Positions 8,091 through 17,419 are shown, counted from the first letter of the stretch. The stretch: DNA of 64,000 nt from Actinospica robiniae DSM 44927 (GCF_000504285.1 NZ_KI632511.1:4399372-4463371); one strand, 5' to 3'. Numbers and translations are program-made. The notes: generated from the letters alone by a model not told the origin.

Positions 8091-10985
8091 TCAGCTCCCG
8101 TAGACCGAGAAGGTGTAGAGGGAGTAGCCGTATCCGGTGGCGCGGCTGGTGCCGTACATCCGGATGTAGCGGCCGGAGCCGGACAGGCCGGTCAGGTCCT
8201 GCGTGCCGCCGGCGCCGCTGGTGGTGGTGTAGATCGTGGTCCAGGTCGAGCCGTCGTTCGAGACCTGGATCTGGAACGCCGTGCCGTAAGCGGCCTCCCA
8301 CGCCAGCTTGACCTCGTTGACCGTGTGCGGGGCGCCGAGGTCGACCTCCAGCCACTGCGGATCCGCGTACGCGCTGGACCAGCGGGTGCTCGGGTTGCCG
8401 TCGGTGGCGAGGTTGCCGGTGAAACTCGTGCCGGACTCGACCGAGGACGCCGTCGTGGTCTTGTTCAGGGCCAGGTCCAGCGGTGAGACGGTCCACGAGA
8501 ACGCGGTGGTCCCGGAGGCTCCGGTGCCGTCCGTGGCGGTCACGGTCACGTTCGAGCTGCCCGCGGCCGTCGGCGTGCCGGTGATCTGGCCGGTCGAGGC
8601 GTTGAGCGCCAGGCCCGCCGGGAGCCCGCTCGCGCGGTAGGCCAGGCTTTGGCTGAGGGCTGAGTCGGTGGCGTTGATCTGAAGGGGGCTGATCGCGGTG
8701 CCGGCCATCGAGCTCTGCGACCCCGGGTTCGTCACCGCGACCGTGTTCGAAGCGGTGCCGGACGCGGCGGTGAACGTCAGCGTCTGGGCCGCCGTCGGCC
8801 GGACGTCGCCGGAGGAGCCGGTGTTGTCCCAGGCGCGCTGAGGCGCGGTCGCCGCCGAGGACGTGCCCGAGGTGAGGCTGAGCGCGAGCCCGCTGTACCG
8901 GTTGACCAGCCGGTAGGTGCCGGTCGGGGTCGAGGAGCCGCTGCTCGCCAGCGAGCTGACCATCTGCTGGATCTCCCACTCCTGGCCCACGGTCGGGCTG
9001 GAGCCGAGAGCGCCGGGCGTGACCGGCGCGTCGAAAGCGCGGCCGGCGTTGCTGGTCGAGTCCACCCCGAGCGCCTGGCCGGTTGAGGCGTTGGTGATGG
9101 TGAAGAAGCCGTCGCCGGTAGGGGTGAAGTTCCACTGCTGCGCGGCGGTGCTCGCGCTGCCGCTGGCGGTGGTCAGGCTGCTGCCGTTCTGCTCGACGAA
9201 CAGTCCGTTCCCGGCGGCGATCCGATAAGAGACGCCGCTGGCCACCGGCTCGGCGGGAAGCTGCGCGGAGGAGGTGGGGGCGATGGTGACGTTGACGTAC
9301 TCACCGTTGTAGGTCGAGCAGTAGTACGCGCAGTACGAGCGGAAGGTGCGGCCAAGCAGGCTGGAGCTGGTCATGTTCGCCGAGTCGAGGAACCAGCGAT
9401 ACCAGGCGGCGTTGTCCTCGCTGGAGACCAGGCCCATGTCAGCCCACTGCTCGGTGGCGAGATCCTTCGTGGCGTAGAAGTGCAGCGGGGTGAGGGTTCC
9501 GGCGTCCTGAGCGACCGTGTTCTGCGGCGTGCCGATGTACTCGCCGAGGTACGCGTCGTACGCGACGTTCATGACGGCCAGCTGCGAGTTGTCCGGCATG
9601 GTGCCGGCCGCGACCTGGCTTTCCACGGTGCCGGTCGTGCTCGGCGAATAGTCGCTGGAGGGTGAGAGGTAGCCCTGGCCACCGCCGTCGGACGGGATGA
9701 TGTCGCTCTCGGCGCCGCCCACACCGGCCTGGCTCCACGAGCCGTCGTACCACTTCTCCCAGGAACCGGTCGCCATCTTGTCGGCGATCGGGGCGCGTGC
9801 GACGTGCTGGAGCCACACCGCGGTGCCACCCGACTTGTCCAGCGTCCGGGAGGCGTAGAAGACGTAGAAGTAGCCGGAGGCGTAGTCGACGAAGAGGCGC
9901 GGGTCGCCGTCGCCGTAGTAGTACGAGGAGTTCGGGAAGGCCGTCGTGTTCTCGCGCGCCGTGCTGAACGGCGAGGTGACCGCGTGGCCGGTGATGGTCC
10001 AGGTGTGGCCCTGGTCGGTGGAGACGGCGTAGTCGATGGCATCGAAGTGCAGGCCGTCGCCGAAGGGCTGCGGGGTGAACTCGTTGTGCACCAGGCCGTA
10101 CCAGTTTCCGGTGTCCGGATCGACCCAGATCCCGGTCAGGTCGCAGTAGTTCGCTTCGGCGTAGCTGGAACCGGCCGGAGCGTCGGTCGCGGTCAGGCCG
10201 GTCGGGCTGTTGTCGCAACGCGCGGTGGTGTTGGCGTTGCTGTCGCTGGAGTCGTTCGGATCGACGGCGTTGTCGAGAGTGCTGTCGGCGGTCGCCGTGT
10301 CGAAGCCGGAACCGGTGTAGAAGTCCCAGGCACGGCTGTCGGTGGCGCCGTAGAGCGAGTGCGAGGACTGATAGTAGAACTGGCCGTTCTGGGCTATGAA
10401 CGGGCTCGACGGGGTGTCGTCGATGTTCGAGAACTGCACCGCGTTGCCGGCGCTGAGGGTGTACTGCGCGGCCGGCGCCGCCGCTGCGGCCCAATCCTCG
10501 TCCGCCTGGGACGGATCGCAGGCGGCCAGGCCGATCCGCGCGTTGTTCGTGATGGAGCTGCCTTGCACGGCCAGGCACTTGCCGGATTTCGCGGCGTAGA
10601 TCGTGCCGTCGGGCAGGTGGTCGAACTGCAGCTCCGGGGCGCCGGAGCAGGTGTAGAGCTCGATCAGCGCGCCGGTGGCGTTCGAGCCCGAGGTCACGTC
10701 GAGGCACATGCCGAAGACGGTGACTTCGCCGTCGGACTGCCAGGTCCACTGCTGCGCGGTCGAGCCGTTGCAGGTGAATACCTGGATCGTATTGCCGTTC
10801 TGGGTGCCGAAATCGGCGTCGTCCAGGCAGAGCCCGCCGATGGTGACGGTGCCGGGCCCGGTCGCGGCGGTCGCCGGCGGCGACGAGAGCGCGGTGATGG
10901 ATGCGGCGAGCGTGGCGGTGAGAGCGGTGGTGAGGGCGAGACGACGGAGGGGCCTCGTCGCCCTGGTCGTCCGAGTGGAATGCAT
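8091..10985 (-). CDS. Secreted multidomain ricin-lectin / Asp-box propeller / F5-8C protein
   Basis: 964 residues from ATG 10985 (AAAGGA upstream). Signal peptide about 1-41 (twin Arg in RPLRRLAL, cleavage near ATA-ATG). A ricin-type lectin domain (about 45-165) has repeats ending AQQW. The central 170-560 region looks like a glycosidase-type beta-propeller, with a sialidase-like Asp-box STDQGHTW (322-329) and DPRLFVDYASGYFYVFYASR. A second ricin-like repeat set (AAQQWNFTP, GQEWEIQQ) follows, then a putative Ig domain (SYRASGLPAGLALNASTGQITGTP type). It ends in an F5/8C carbohydrate-binding domain (about 830-964). Probably an extracellular polysaccharide-binding enzyme. It lies downstream of the hexosaminidase and may share the GlcNAc regulon. 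The catalytic specificity is unassigned. Confidence 0.88.
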   Translation of the reverse strand: MHSTRTTRATRPLRRLALTTALTATLAASITALSSPPATAATGPGTVTIGGLCLDDADFGTQNGNTIQVFTCNGSTAQQWTWQSDGEVTVFGMCLDVTSGSNATGALIELYTCSGAPELQFDHLPDGTIYAAKSGKCLAVQGSSITNNARIGLAACDPSQADEDWAAAAAPAAQYTLSAGNAVQFSNIDDTPSSPFIAQNGQFYYQSSHSLYGATDSRAWDFYTGSGFDTATADSTLDNAVDPNDSSDSNANTTARCDNSPTGLTATDAPAGSSYAEANYCDLTGIWVDPDTGNWYGLVHNEFTPQPFGDGLHFDAIDYAVSTDQGHTWTITGHAVTSPFSTARENTTAFPNSSYYYGDGDPRLFVDYASGYFYVFYASRTLDKSGGTAVWLQHVARAPIADKMATGSWEKWYDGSWSQAGVGGAESDIIPSDGGGQGYLSPSSDYSPSTTGTVESQVAAGTMPDNSQLAVMNVAYDAYLGEYIGTPQNTVAQDAGTLTPLHFYATKDLATEQWADMGLVSSEDNAAWYRWFLDSANMTSSSLLGRTFRSYCAYYCSTYNGEYVNVTIAPTSSAQLPAEPVASGVSYRIAAGNGLFVEQNGSSLTTASGSASTAAQQWNFTPTGDGFFTITNASTGQALGVDSTSNAGRAFDAPVTPGALGSSPTVGQEWEIQQMVSSLASSGSSTPTGTYRLVNRYSGLALSLTSGTSSAATAPQRAWDNTGSSGDVRPTAAQTLTFTAASGTASNTVAVTNPGSQSSMAGTAISPLQINATDSALSQSLAYRASGLPAGLALNASTGQITGTPTAAGSSNVTVTATDGTGASGTTAFSWTVSPLDLALNKTTTASSVESGTSFTGNLATDGNPSTRWSSAYADPQWLEVDLGAPHTVNEVKLAWEAAYGTAFQIQVSNDGSTWTTIYTTTSGAGGTQDLTGLSGSGRYIRMYGTSRATGYGYSLYTFSVYGS

Positions 10986-11056
10986 CGCGATCCTTTCGGT
11001 GTGCGAACGGGTTGGCGCGGGGTGGAGCGCAGTGCCGGGCCTTGCGGCCCCTCGGT

Positions 11057-12682
11057 TCAGCTCTTGATGCCGGCTACGAGCGAGTCGATGAACTCGGCCC
11101 ACTCGGCCCGGGTCGCGGGCTGGCCCGCGATGCCGGGTCGCCGCTGCCAGGGCCGCGGTCCCTGAGCCCGCCGGTACTCGACGCCGAGCGCGTCGAGCCG
11201 GGGCAGGTGCTGCGCGAGCCGCCGGGAGAACTCTGCGAAGTCGCGTCCGCCCTCGCTCCACAGCGCCTCGGCCAGCGCGCACAGCCGCGGGTAGGCGAAG
11301 TAGTCGACGGTGCGCGGCGAGTCCATGTGCTCGGTCCAGATGTTGGCCTGACCGCCCAGGATTCGCGCGGCCTCGGCGCCGGTCAGCTCCTCCGGCACCG
11401 GGTCGAAGGCATAAACGTCCTCGACGGTGACTGGGACACCCACCGGTATCGGCTCCTCGGCGAGCTCGGACTGCCGGTAGTCGAGGTAGACCTGGTCGTC
11501 CGGGCAGGCGACCACGTCATAGCCGCGCCGCGCGGCCGTGCGGGCCCCGGTCATCCCGCGCCACGACGCGATGACGGTCCCGCCGGGCACTTCGCCTTCG
11601 AGCAGTTCGTCCCAGCCGAAGACGCGGCGGCCACGACTCGTCACGTGACGTCCGAGTTCGCCGAGGATCCAGCCCTGCAGGCCCTCTTCGCCGTCGAGGC
11701 CGCGCTCCCGGATGAGCTGCTGCGTACGCGGATCCGCGCGCCAGCCGTCCTTGGGGCACTCGTCGCCGCCCAGGCCTATATAAGGGGACGGAAACAGCTC
11801 CATGACTTCGTCGAGCACATCCCGGAAGAAGTCGATCGTCGATTCCTCGGCGTTGATCAGATGCGTGCTGATCCCCCAGCGGGTGCGCACGCGCGAGTCG
11901 CGTCCGATGTCGGTGCCGAGCTCCGGATACGCGGCGATGGCAGCCTCGCTGTGGCCGGGCAGGTCGATCTCGGGTACCACGACGATGTGGCGTTCGGCCG
12001 CGTACGCAACGATTTCGCGGATGTCCTGCCGGGTGTAGCAACCGCCGTGCGGACGGCCGTCGCCCGGCGAGTCCGGCGCGGCGCCGAGCTGGGATTCCCT
12101 GCGCCAGGAACCGATCTCGGCCAGCTTCGGGTAGCGCTGGATCTCGATGCGCCAGCCCTGGTCGTCGGTCAGGTGCAGATGCAGGGTATTGAGACGGTGC
12201 ACGGCCATCAGGTCGATGAACCGCAGCACATCCCGGGTGGGCATGAAGTGCCGGGCCACATCCAGCATCACGCCGCGCCAGCGGAACCGCGGCGCGTCCT
12301 CGATCAGCACGGCGGGCACGCGCCAGTCGGCGTCGCTGACCAGGGCGCGCCGGTAGATCGCGGGCGGCAGGAGTTGGCGCACCGCCTGGCAGCCGTAGAA
12401 CGCGCCCGCCGCGTCGCCCCCGGTGACGGTGATCCGCTCCGGCTCCACCTCGAGCCGGTAGGCCTCCGCGCCGAGCACGGGGTCCACCTGCAGCCGGATC
12501 GAACCGCCGCCGGCCGTGATCGGCAGCGGCAGCCCCGTCGCGGGCCGCAGCGCGCCCTGGAGCCAGTGCGCGAGGCCGGCGAGCGGCGGCTGCGCGGTGA
12601 GCGAGGTGGACGGGTCGAAGGTGAATGCGCCGGTGCCCGTCCGGGATCGGGCGGGACGGGGAAGCAGCATGTGAGCGTTCAT
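11057..12682 (-). CDS. Beta-N-acetylhexosaminidase (GH20)
   Basis: 541 residues. GH20 enzymes remove terminal GlcNAc/GalNAc by substrate-assisted catalysis. An N-terminal GH20b-like domain (about 20-125) precedes the TIM barrel, which begins FRWRGVMLDVARHFMPTRDV and includes LHLHLTDDQGWRIEI. The catalytic Asp-Glu pair is D307-E308 in YIGLGGDECP. The conserved WDE of FGWDELLEG and later VIASWRG also fit. No signal peptide, so it probably acts in the cytosol on imported chitobiose-type sugars. Its ATG overlaps the stop of the upstream permease gene by 4 bp (ATGA), making it part of the transporter operon. Confidence 0.94.
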   Translation of the reverse strand: MNAHMLLPRPARSRTGTGAFTFDPSTSLTAQPPLAGLAHWLQGALRPATGLPLPITAGGGSIRLQVDPVLGAEAYRLEVEPERITVTGGDAAGAFYGCQAVRQLLPPAIYRRALVSDADWRVPAVLIEDAPRFRWRGVMLDVARHFMPTRDVLRFIDLMAVHRLNTLHLHLTDDQGWRIEIQRYPKLAEIGSWRRESQLGAAPDSPGDGRPHGGCYTRQDIREIVAYAAERHIVVVPEIDLPGHSEAAIAAYPELGTDIGRDSRVRTRWGISTHLINAEESTIDFFRDVLDEVMELFPSPYIGLGGDECPKDGWRADPRTQQLIRERGLDGEEGLQGWILGELGRHVTSRGRRVFGWDELLEGEVPGGTVIASWRGMTGARTAARRGYDVVACPDDQVYLDYRQSELAEEPIPVGVPVTVEDVYAFDPVPEELTGAEAARILGGQANIWTEHMDSPRTVDYFAYPRLCALAEALWSEGGRDFAEFSRRLAQHLPRLDALGVEYRRAQGPRPWQRRPGIAGQPATRAEWAEFIDSLVAGIKS

Positions 12683-13560
12683 CCCTTCACGGCCCCGGCG
12701 GAGACGCCGGAGACGAGCTTGCGTTGGACGAGGAGGAAGAAGACCACCACCGGCAGCGAGAAGACGACCGAGCCGGCCATCTGGCCACCGAAGTCGGTGC
12801 CGGTGTTCGGGGTGCTGAAGGTGGCCAGCCAGACCGGGAGGGTGTACTGGTTCTGCTCCTTCATGAAGGTGTAGGCGATCAGGTAGTCGTTCCAGGCGGT
12901 GATGAACGCGAACACGCTCGAAGCGATCACGCCCGGCGCGACCAGCGGGAACAGGATGCGGGTGAGCACCTGCCAGGTCGACGCGCCGTCGATGCGCCCG
13001 GCCTCCTCCATCTCGACCGGGACGGCCAGGAAGAACCCGCGCATCACCCAGATGGTGAACGGCAGCACCAGGGCGACGTAGGCGAGGATCAGCCCGAGGT
13101 AGCTGCCGATCAGGCCGAGCCGGTCGAACACCAGGAAGGTGGGGATCAGCAGGGCGGCCGGCGGCAGCATCTGGACGACGAGGACGCCGACCATCACGGC
13201 GCGCCGCCCGCGGAAGCGGAAGCGGGTGAGCGCCGCCGCGGCGAAGACGGAAAGCAACACCGCCGCCAGCACGGTCACCCCGACGACGATCACGCTGTTG
13301 CGAAGGTCGTCGCCGAACGAGGTCTGCGTCACCGCGACCCGGAAGTTGCCGAGGGTCGGGCTGCGCGGCAGGAACAGCGGCGTCGAGGTCATCACCTGCG
13401 ACCTCGGCTTGAACGCCGTGTTGAGCATCCAGTAGATCGGAAACGCCCACACCAGGCAGAACAGGATCGCGGCGACGCGGGCGAGGTTGCCCCCGCGCGA
13501 GCGGCCGGATCCGCCGGGGCCGCCGCGGCGCGCGCGGCGCAGGGGTTGTGCGGTGCTCAC
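12679..13560 (-). CDS. Carbohydrate ABC transporter permease (MalG/DasC-like)
   Basis: 293 residues from GTG 13560, which overlaps the stop of the preceding permease by 4 bp. About six transmembrane helices. The EAA loop contacting the ATPase reads EEAGRIDGASTWQVLTRILFPLVAPG, and the MalG-type C-terminus includes FITAWNDYLIAYTF. Together with the next two genes it forms a CUT1 importer. No ATPase is encoded here; in actinomycetes such importers normally use a shared MsiK-type ATPase encoded elsewhere. Linkage to GH20 suggests N-acetylglucosamine or chitobiose as substrate (inferred). Confidence 0.92.
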   Translation of the reverse strand: MSTAQPLRRARRGGPGGSGRSRGGNLARVAAILFCLVWAFPIYWMLNTAFKPRSQVMTSTPLFLPRSPTLGNFRVAVTQTSFGDDLRNSVIVVGVTVLAAVLLSVFAAAALTRFRFRGRRAVMVGVLVVQMLPPAALLIPTFLVFDRLGLIGSYLGLILAYVALVLPFTIWVMRGFFLAVPVEMEEAGRIDGASTWQVLTRILFPLVAPGVIASSVFAFITAWNDYLIAYTFMKEQNQYTLPVWLATFSTPNTGTDFGGQMAGSVVFSLPVVVFFLLVQRKLVSGVSAGAVKG

Positions 13561-14528
13561 AGGTCCTCCCCGGAACGCAGCAGGCTGCGGATGTAGGTGG
13601 CGGTCAGCCCGAGCAGGATCACGGTGGTGACCACGGCGAGGGCCGCGCCCTGCCCGACCCGGAAGGTGACGAAGGCGGTCTGGAAGGCATAGACGCCCAG
13701 GGTGGTGGTGGCGCCGTTCGGCCCGCCGCCGGAGACCAGCCAGATCTGGTTGAACACGTTGAAGTCCCAGATCACCGACATCAGGGTGATCAGCTTCAGG
13801 CTGGGCCGCAGGTAGGGCAGCGTGATCGACCACCACGCGCGCAGCTCTCCGGCGCCGTCGATGCGCGCGGCCTCGAGCGGCTCGGTGGGCATCTGGCTCA
13901 GCGCGGCGTAGAGGGTGAGCGCGATGAAGGGCACCGCCTGCCAGACGATCAGCAGCCAGATCTCCAGGTAGGCGAGCGTCGGGTCGTTCGCCCAGTCGGT
14001 CTGGGTGAGATCGCCGAACAGGTGCGTCTGCGTCAGCAGCCAGTTCACCACGCCGTATCCGGGCTGGAAGAGCCAGCTCCACACCAGCGAGGAGGCCACC
14101 GTCGGCATCGCCCAGGCCAGCACCAGCACGACCGTCGTGGTGGTGCGCAGCACCCGGCCGAGCCGGGTGAGCAGCTGGGCCACGCCGATGCCGACGAGCA
14201 TGCTGCCGGCCACCATGGCGGCCGTGAACAGCACGCTGCGGATCAGGGCGTGCCAGAAGCCGGGGTCGGCGAGCAGATCGCTGTACTGGCGTGCGCCGGC
14301 CATCCGGTAGAAGCCGGTGAACAGCGAACGCTGGTCGTAGTCGGTGAACGAGGTGAACAGGAGGTAGCCGATGGGCGCGACGGTGAAGACCAGCATCACC
14401 AGGCCGGCCGGGCTCAGCAGCCACCAGGCGGTGCGGGCCTCGCGCCCGCGGCGGCGTCGGGAGGGGGCCGCCGGGAGCACGGACCCGGGGGAGTCCGTGC
14501 TCACCGGCTTCGCCAGCGTGTCCGTCAT
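13557..14528 (-). CDS. Carbohydrate ABC transporter permease (MalF/DasB-like)
   Basis: 323 residues. The N-terminal 34 residues are cytoplasmic and Arg-rich (SRRRRGREARTAW), followed by six predicted membrane helices. The EAA motif is EAARIDGAGELRAWWSITLPYLRP, and WLVSGGGPNGATTTLGVYAF is typical of MalF-type sugar permeases. Start ATG 14528 overlaps the stop of the substrate-binding protein gene (TGATG). It pairs with the downstream MalG-like permease as the membrane channel of the importer. Confidence 0.92.
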   Translation of the reverse strand: MTDTLAKPVSTDSPGSVLPAAPSRRRRGREARTAWWLLSPAGLVMLVFTVAPIGYLLFTSFTDYDQRSLFTGFYRMAGARQYSDLLADPGFWHALIRSVLFTAAMVAGSMLVGIGVAQLLTRLGRVLRTTTTVVLVLAWAMPTVASSLVWSWLFQPGYGVVNWLLTQTHLFGDLTQTDWANDPTLAYLEIWLLIVWQAVPFIALTLYAALSQMPTEPLEAARIDGAGELRAWWSITLPYLRPSLKLITLMSVIWDFNVFNQIWLVSGGGPNGATTTLGVYAFQTAFVTFRVGQGAALAVVTTVILLGLTATYIRSLLRSGEDL

Positions 14529-15853
14529 CAGTTCGCGGTGTTGAGGATCGGGTCGGCGGCCGAGTCGAAGGTGCCGGCCGCGCCCTGCGCGGTGGCGGTG
14601 CCGGAGGCGATCGAGGAGAACAGGTTATTGATGTTCTTGGCACCCTCGATCTGGGCCCAGTTCGGGCTGGCCGGGGTCGCCTGGGAGCTCAGGGCGGCGG
14701 TGAAGAAGGCCTGGTCGAGCGAAGGCACCGTGCCGGCGGCGGCCTGGATGGACTGGGCGCTGTTGGGGATCCAGCCGTCGTGCCCGACCACCCACTGCTG
14801 CTCGATCTGCGGCGAGGCGGCGATCTTCGCCCACTCCACCGCGAGTTCGGCGTCGGCGCTCTTGGCCGCGATGCCCCAGTCGGAGCCGCCGAGCATCACC
14901 GGCTGGTTGTGGCCGGACTGGCCCGGGAACGGGAAGGTGCCCAGATCCGCGTCGGTGAGCTTCGGGTTGTCCTTCTCGATGATGGCGAGCGAGCTGCTGG
15001 TGGACAGGATCGCCCCGGCATGCCCGTCGGCGAAGACCTGGTTCTGGTCCGGGGTGGTGGTGTCCAGGGTGCGCGAGCCGGCCGTGGAGTAGGCGTTCTC
15101 GAAGGTCTTGAAGGCGGCGAGTCCGGCCTGGGCCTTGGCGGAGGCGAAGCCGGAGGTCCAGGTGCCGTTCGCCTGCGTGGCGATCTGCCCGCCGGCGTCC
15201 CAGACGAACTGCATGCCGCCGTACCAGTCCTGGCCGGGCAGGTAGAAGGCGGAGAAGCTCGGCGAGTGGTTCGCCGCCTTGACCTTGTCCAGGTCCGCGG
15301 TCAGCTGCGCGTAGGTGGTGGGCGCGGCAGTGATCCCGGCCTTGGCCCACAGGGTCTTGTCGTAGATCACCGCGCGGGCGCCGGCGAATCCGGGCACCGC
15401 GTAGAGCGAGCCGTCGACGGTGGCCGGATCGACCAGACCGCCGAGCCAGGTCTGACCCTGCTTCAGGTCGGTGGCGTACGAGGAGAGGTCCAGCAGGCCG
15501 CCGTTGGTGGCGAAGCTGGCCACCTGGGTGTTGCCCAGGTCGAGCACGTCCGGCGGATTGCTGGTGGCGAGCGCGGTCGTGATCTTCGTGGTGATGTTGG
15601 TCCACTCCTGCACCTGCAGGTCGACCTTCGCGCCGGTGGCCTTGGTGAACGCGGAGTCGATCGCGGCGAGCGTCGCGGTGGAGTAGTCGCCGTCCATCAC
15701 CCAGACCGTCAGGGTCTTGCCGGTGCCGTCGACCGCGGCGACCGAGCTCTGCGGCGCGTCCGCTCCGCCGCCGGCCGAGCCGGTCGAGCAGGCACTGAGA
15801 ACCATGGCCGCGGCGCCGAGGACGGCGGCCGCGCCGATGCGTGTGCGTATCAC
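14528..15853 (-). CDS. Sugar ABC transporter substrate-binding lipoprotein (CUT1)
   Basis: 441 residues. A lipoprotein signal peptide ends in the lipobox LSAC (Cys22), anchoring the mature protein outside the membrane. The rest is a family-1 solute-binding fold: TLTVWVMDGDYSTATLAAIDSAF, VDLQVQEWTNITTKI, NPPDVLDLGNTQ, and later QPVMLGGSDWGIAAKSAD. First gene of the importer-hexosaminidase operon. A 156-bp gap to the ROK gene contains an AT-rich imperfect palindrome. It is probably the GlcNAc/chitobiose receptor, analogous to DasA or NgcE, but sequence alone does not fix the ligand. Confidence 0.93.
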   Translation of the reverse strand: MIRTRIGAAAVLGAAAMVLSACSTGSAGGGADAPQSSVAAVDGTGKTLTVWVMDGDYSTATLAAIDSAFTKATGAKVDLQVQEWTNITTKITTALATSNPPDVLDLGNTQVASFATNGGLLDLSSYATDLKQGQTWLGGLVDPATVDGSLYAVPGFAGARAVIYDKTLWAKAGITAAPTTYAQLTADLDKVKAANHSPSFSAFYLPGQDWYGGMQFVWDAGGQIATQANGTWTSGFASAKAQAGLAAFKTFENAYSTAGSRTLDTTTPDQNQVFADGHAGAILSTSSSLAIIEKDNPKLTDADLGTFPFPGQSGHNQPVMLGGSDWGIAAKSADAELAVEWAKIAASPQIEQQWVVGHDGWIPNSAQSIQAAAGTVPSLDQAFFTAALSSQATPASPNWAQIEGAKNINNLFSSIASGTATAQGAAGTFDSAADPILNTAN

Positions 15854-15910
15854 GGGTGCACTCCTGGTTTCCGGGCGCGCCGAATCGACGCGCCTTACGA
15901 TAGCGTCAGG

Positions 15911-15930
15911 TTTATCAATATATTTACTAA
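15911..15930. promoter_or_regulatory. Candidate ROK-repressor operator upstream of the sugar transport operon
   Basis: TTTATCAATATATTTACTAA is a 20-bp imperfect palindrome (7 of 10 positions pair) and an island of A/T in very GC-rich DNA. It lies 58 bp upstream of the binding-protein start. ROK repressors commonly bind AT-rich palindromes of this kind. Assignment is by position and composition only. Confidence 0.45.
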
Positions 15931-16009
15931 CTGTGCGCCCGGAGCGGACGGCTCCGGGGTGGTACGTCTCAGGGCCGGCGGGCGGTGCGCTCCGGCGTCC
16001 GGTCCGGTC

Positions 16010-17203
16010 TCAGAACACGCCGAGTTCGCCGGCCAGCACCAGGCTGGCCGCGCCGATCAGGACCAGGTCGCGGTCGCCCGCCAGCGAGCGCAGCCGCAGC
16101 GCCGCGCTGAACGGCGCAAGCGTGCGTTCGCGCAGCGTGGCGCCGACGGAGTCGAGGAACGCGCCGTCCACCAGCTCCGGCGGTCCGGTCACGATGACCT
16201 CGTTGAGGTTGAGGGCGCACACGATCGGCGCGAGCACGACGCCGAGCGCCTGGCCCGCCGCGGCCAGCTCGGCCGCGCGCGCGGCCTCGGCCAGGCCCGC
16301 GACGCGGCGGCTCAGGTTCGCCGCGTCGATCAGCGGATCCAGGCACCCGCGCCGTCCGCACACGCACGGCTCGCCGGAGGAGTCGACCGTGACGTGTCCG
16401 ATCTCGCCGGCGGCGAACTGCTCGCCCTCGACCAGCTCGCCGGCCACGACCAGCCCGGCGCCGACGCCGTGCTCGGTCGTGACGATCATCAGGTTGCGCG
16501 CCCGGGTGCCGCGGAAGTGCAGCACCGCCAAGGCCGCGGCGTTCACGTCGTTGCCGACGTACGCGGGCGCGCCGAGCAGCGCGGTCAGGTCCTCGGCCAT
16601 CGGCCGGTCGAACCATTCCAGGTGCGCGGCGTGCCGCACCACCCCGCGGTCGTCCACGATGCCGGGCGAGCCGACGCCGATCCCCAGCACCCGCCGCGGC
16701 GCGGCATCGGCCAGGCGGCGGGCGAGTTCGAGCACGAGTTCGTACGCCTCCCCGCCCAGCGCGTCGCCGATCGGCAGCGAATCGCGGCGCACGACGGTGC
16801 CACGCAGATCGAGCAGCGCGCCGTGGAAGCTCTCCGCGCCGGACAGGTCCAGCGCCACCACGTAAGCGCCGGCGTCGTCGAGCTCGAGCAGGTTCGAGGG
16901 CTTGCCCACCCGCGCCCCGGCCCGCGGCCCGGTCTCCGCAACAAGACCCTCGGCGACCAGGTCGGCCACCAGCGCCGAGACGGTCGGCGCCGTCAGACCG
17001 GTGACCTTCCCGAGCTCCGGCCGGGTCTGCGCACCGTCGTGGTAGAGCGTGGCCAGCACCAGCGAGCGGTTGTGCACCCGGTTGTCCTGGGTGTTCGCCT
17101 TCACCCGCTGCGGCGCCTCCCGCGTCTGCGGAACCAGGTCGATCAGCCCACGTGCGCCGCCGCCCGCTCCCGCGGACGCCGAACCCCGCCGCTCCTCGCC
17201 CAT
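16010..17203 (-). CDS. ROK-family transcriptional regulator (NagC/XylR type)
   Basis: 397 residues. An N-terminal winged helix-turn-helix (about 38-95: RSLVLATLYHDGAQTRPELG, then VTGLTAPTVSALVADLVAEG) is followed by a ROK sugar-kinase-like domain with an ATP-site-like VVALDLSGAESFHGALLDLRG, GIGVGSPGIVDDRGVV and the zinc/ROK signature CVCGRRGCLD. Such proteins sense free or phosphorylated amino sugars and release operator DNA. It stands directly upstream of the importer operon on the same strand with its own candidate operator at 17237-17251, suggesting autoregulation and control of the GlcNAc/chitosaccharide genes. ATG 17203 is the annotated start; the first 30 residues are low-complexity, and a shorter start is possible. 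Confidence 0.92.
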   Translation of the reverse strand: MGEERRGSASAGAGGGARGLIDLVPQTREAPQRVKANTQDNRVHNRSLVLATLYHDGAQTRPELGKVTGLTAPTVSALVADLVAEGLVAETGPRAGARVGKPSNLLELDDAGAYVVALDLSGAESFHGALLDLRGTVVRRDSLPIGDALGGEAYELVLELARRLADAAPRRVLGIGVGSPGIVDDRGVVRHAAHLEWFDRPMAEDLTALLGAPAYVGNDVNAAALAVLHFRGTRARNLMIVTTEHGVGAGLVVAGELVEGEQFAAGEIGHVTVDSSGEPCVCGRRGCLDPLIDAANLSRRVAGLAEAARAAELAAAGQALGVVLAPIVCALNLNEVIVTGPPELVDGAFLDSVGATLRERTLAPFSAALRLRSLAGDRDLVLIGAASLVLAGELGVF

Positions 17204-17236
17204 GCTCCACCCACTCCGCTCCGTCGAGCTGCTTTT

Positions 17237-17251
17237 CTAAAGCCGCTTTAG
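17237..17251. promoter_or_regulatory. Perfect palindrome, candidate autoregulatory ROK operator
   Basis: CTAAAG-CCG-CTTTAG: two 6-bp arms with a 3-bp spacer, 34 bp upstream of the ROK gene start. The TTTAG element also resembles TTTACTAA in the site at 15911-15930. Fits a dimeric repressor site; no experimental support. Confidence 0.5.
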
Positions 17252-17419
17252 TTATTGCGTGTGGTCGATGATGGCGGCTCCGCGGACGGGTGTCAAGGGT
17301 CCTGCCCCCGTCATTCGGGTGGACCCGGAGCCGTCCGCGATTGGCTTCGAAGAAGCCGGGTATCGGCCCGATAACACAAGCGACGGCCGTCCGGGCGTCA
17401 CGCCCCGTTTGGAGCAGAC

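Noticed and set aside
9804-11165. 453-codon forward frame antisense to the secreted lectin protein
   Set aside because: No domain, Arg/Gly/Val-rich composition; the reverse frame has signal peptide and lectin motifs.
14780-17251. 823-codon forward frame over the binding protein and ROK genes
   Set aside because: It spans two recognised reverse genes and their intergenic operator; composition is that of a shadow frame.
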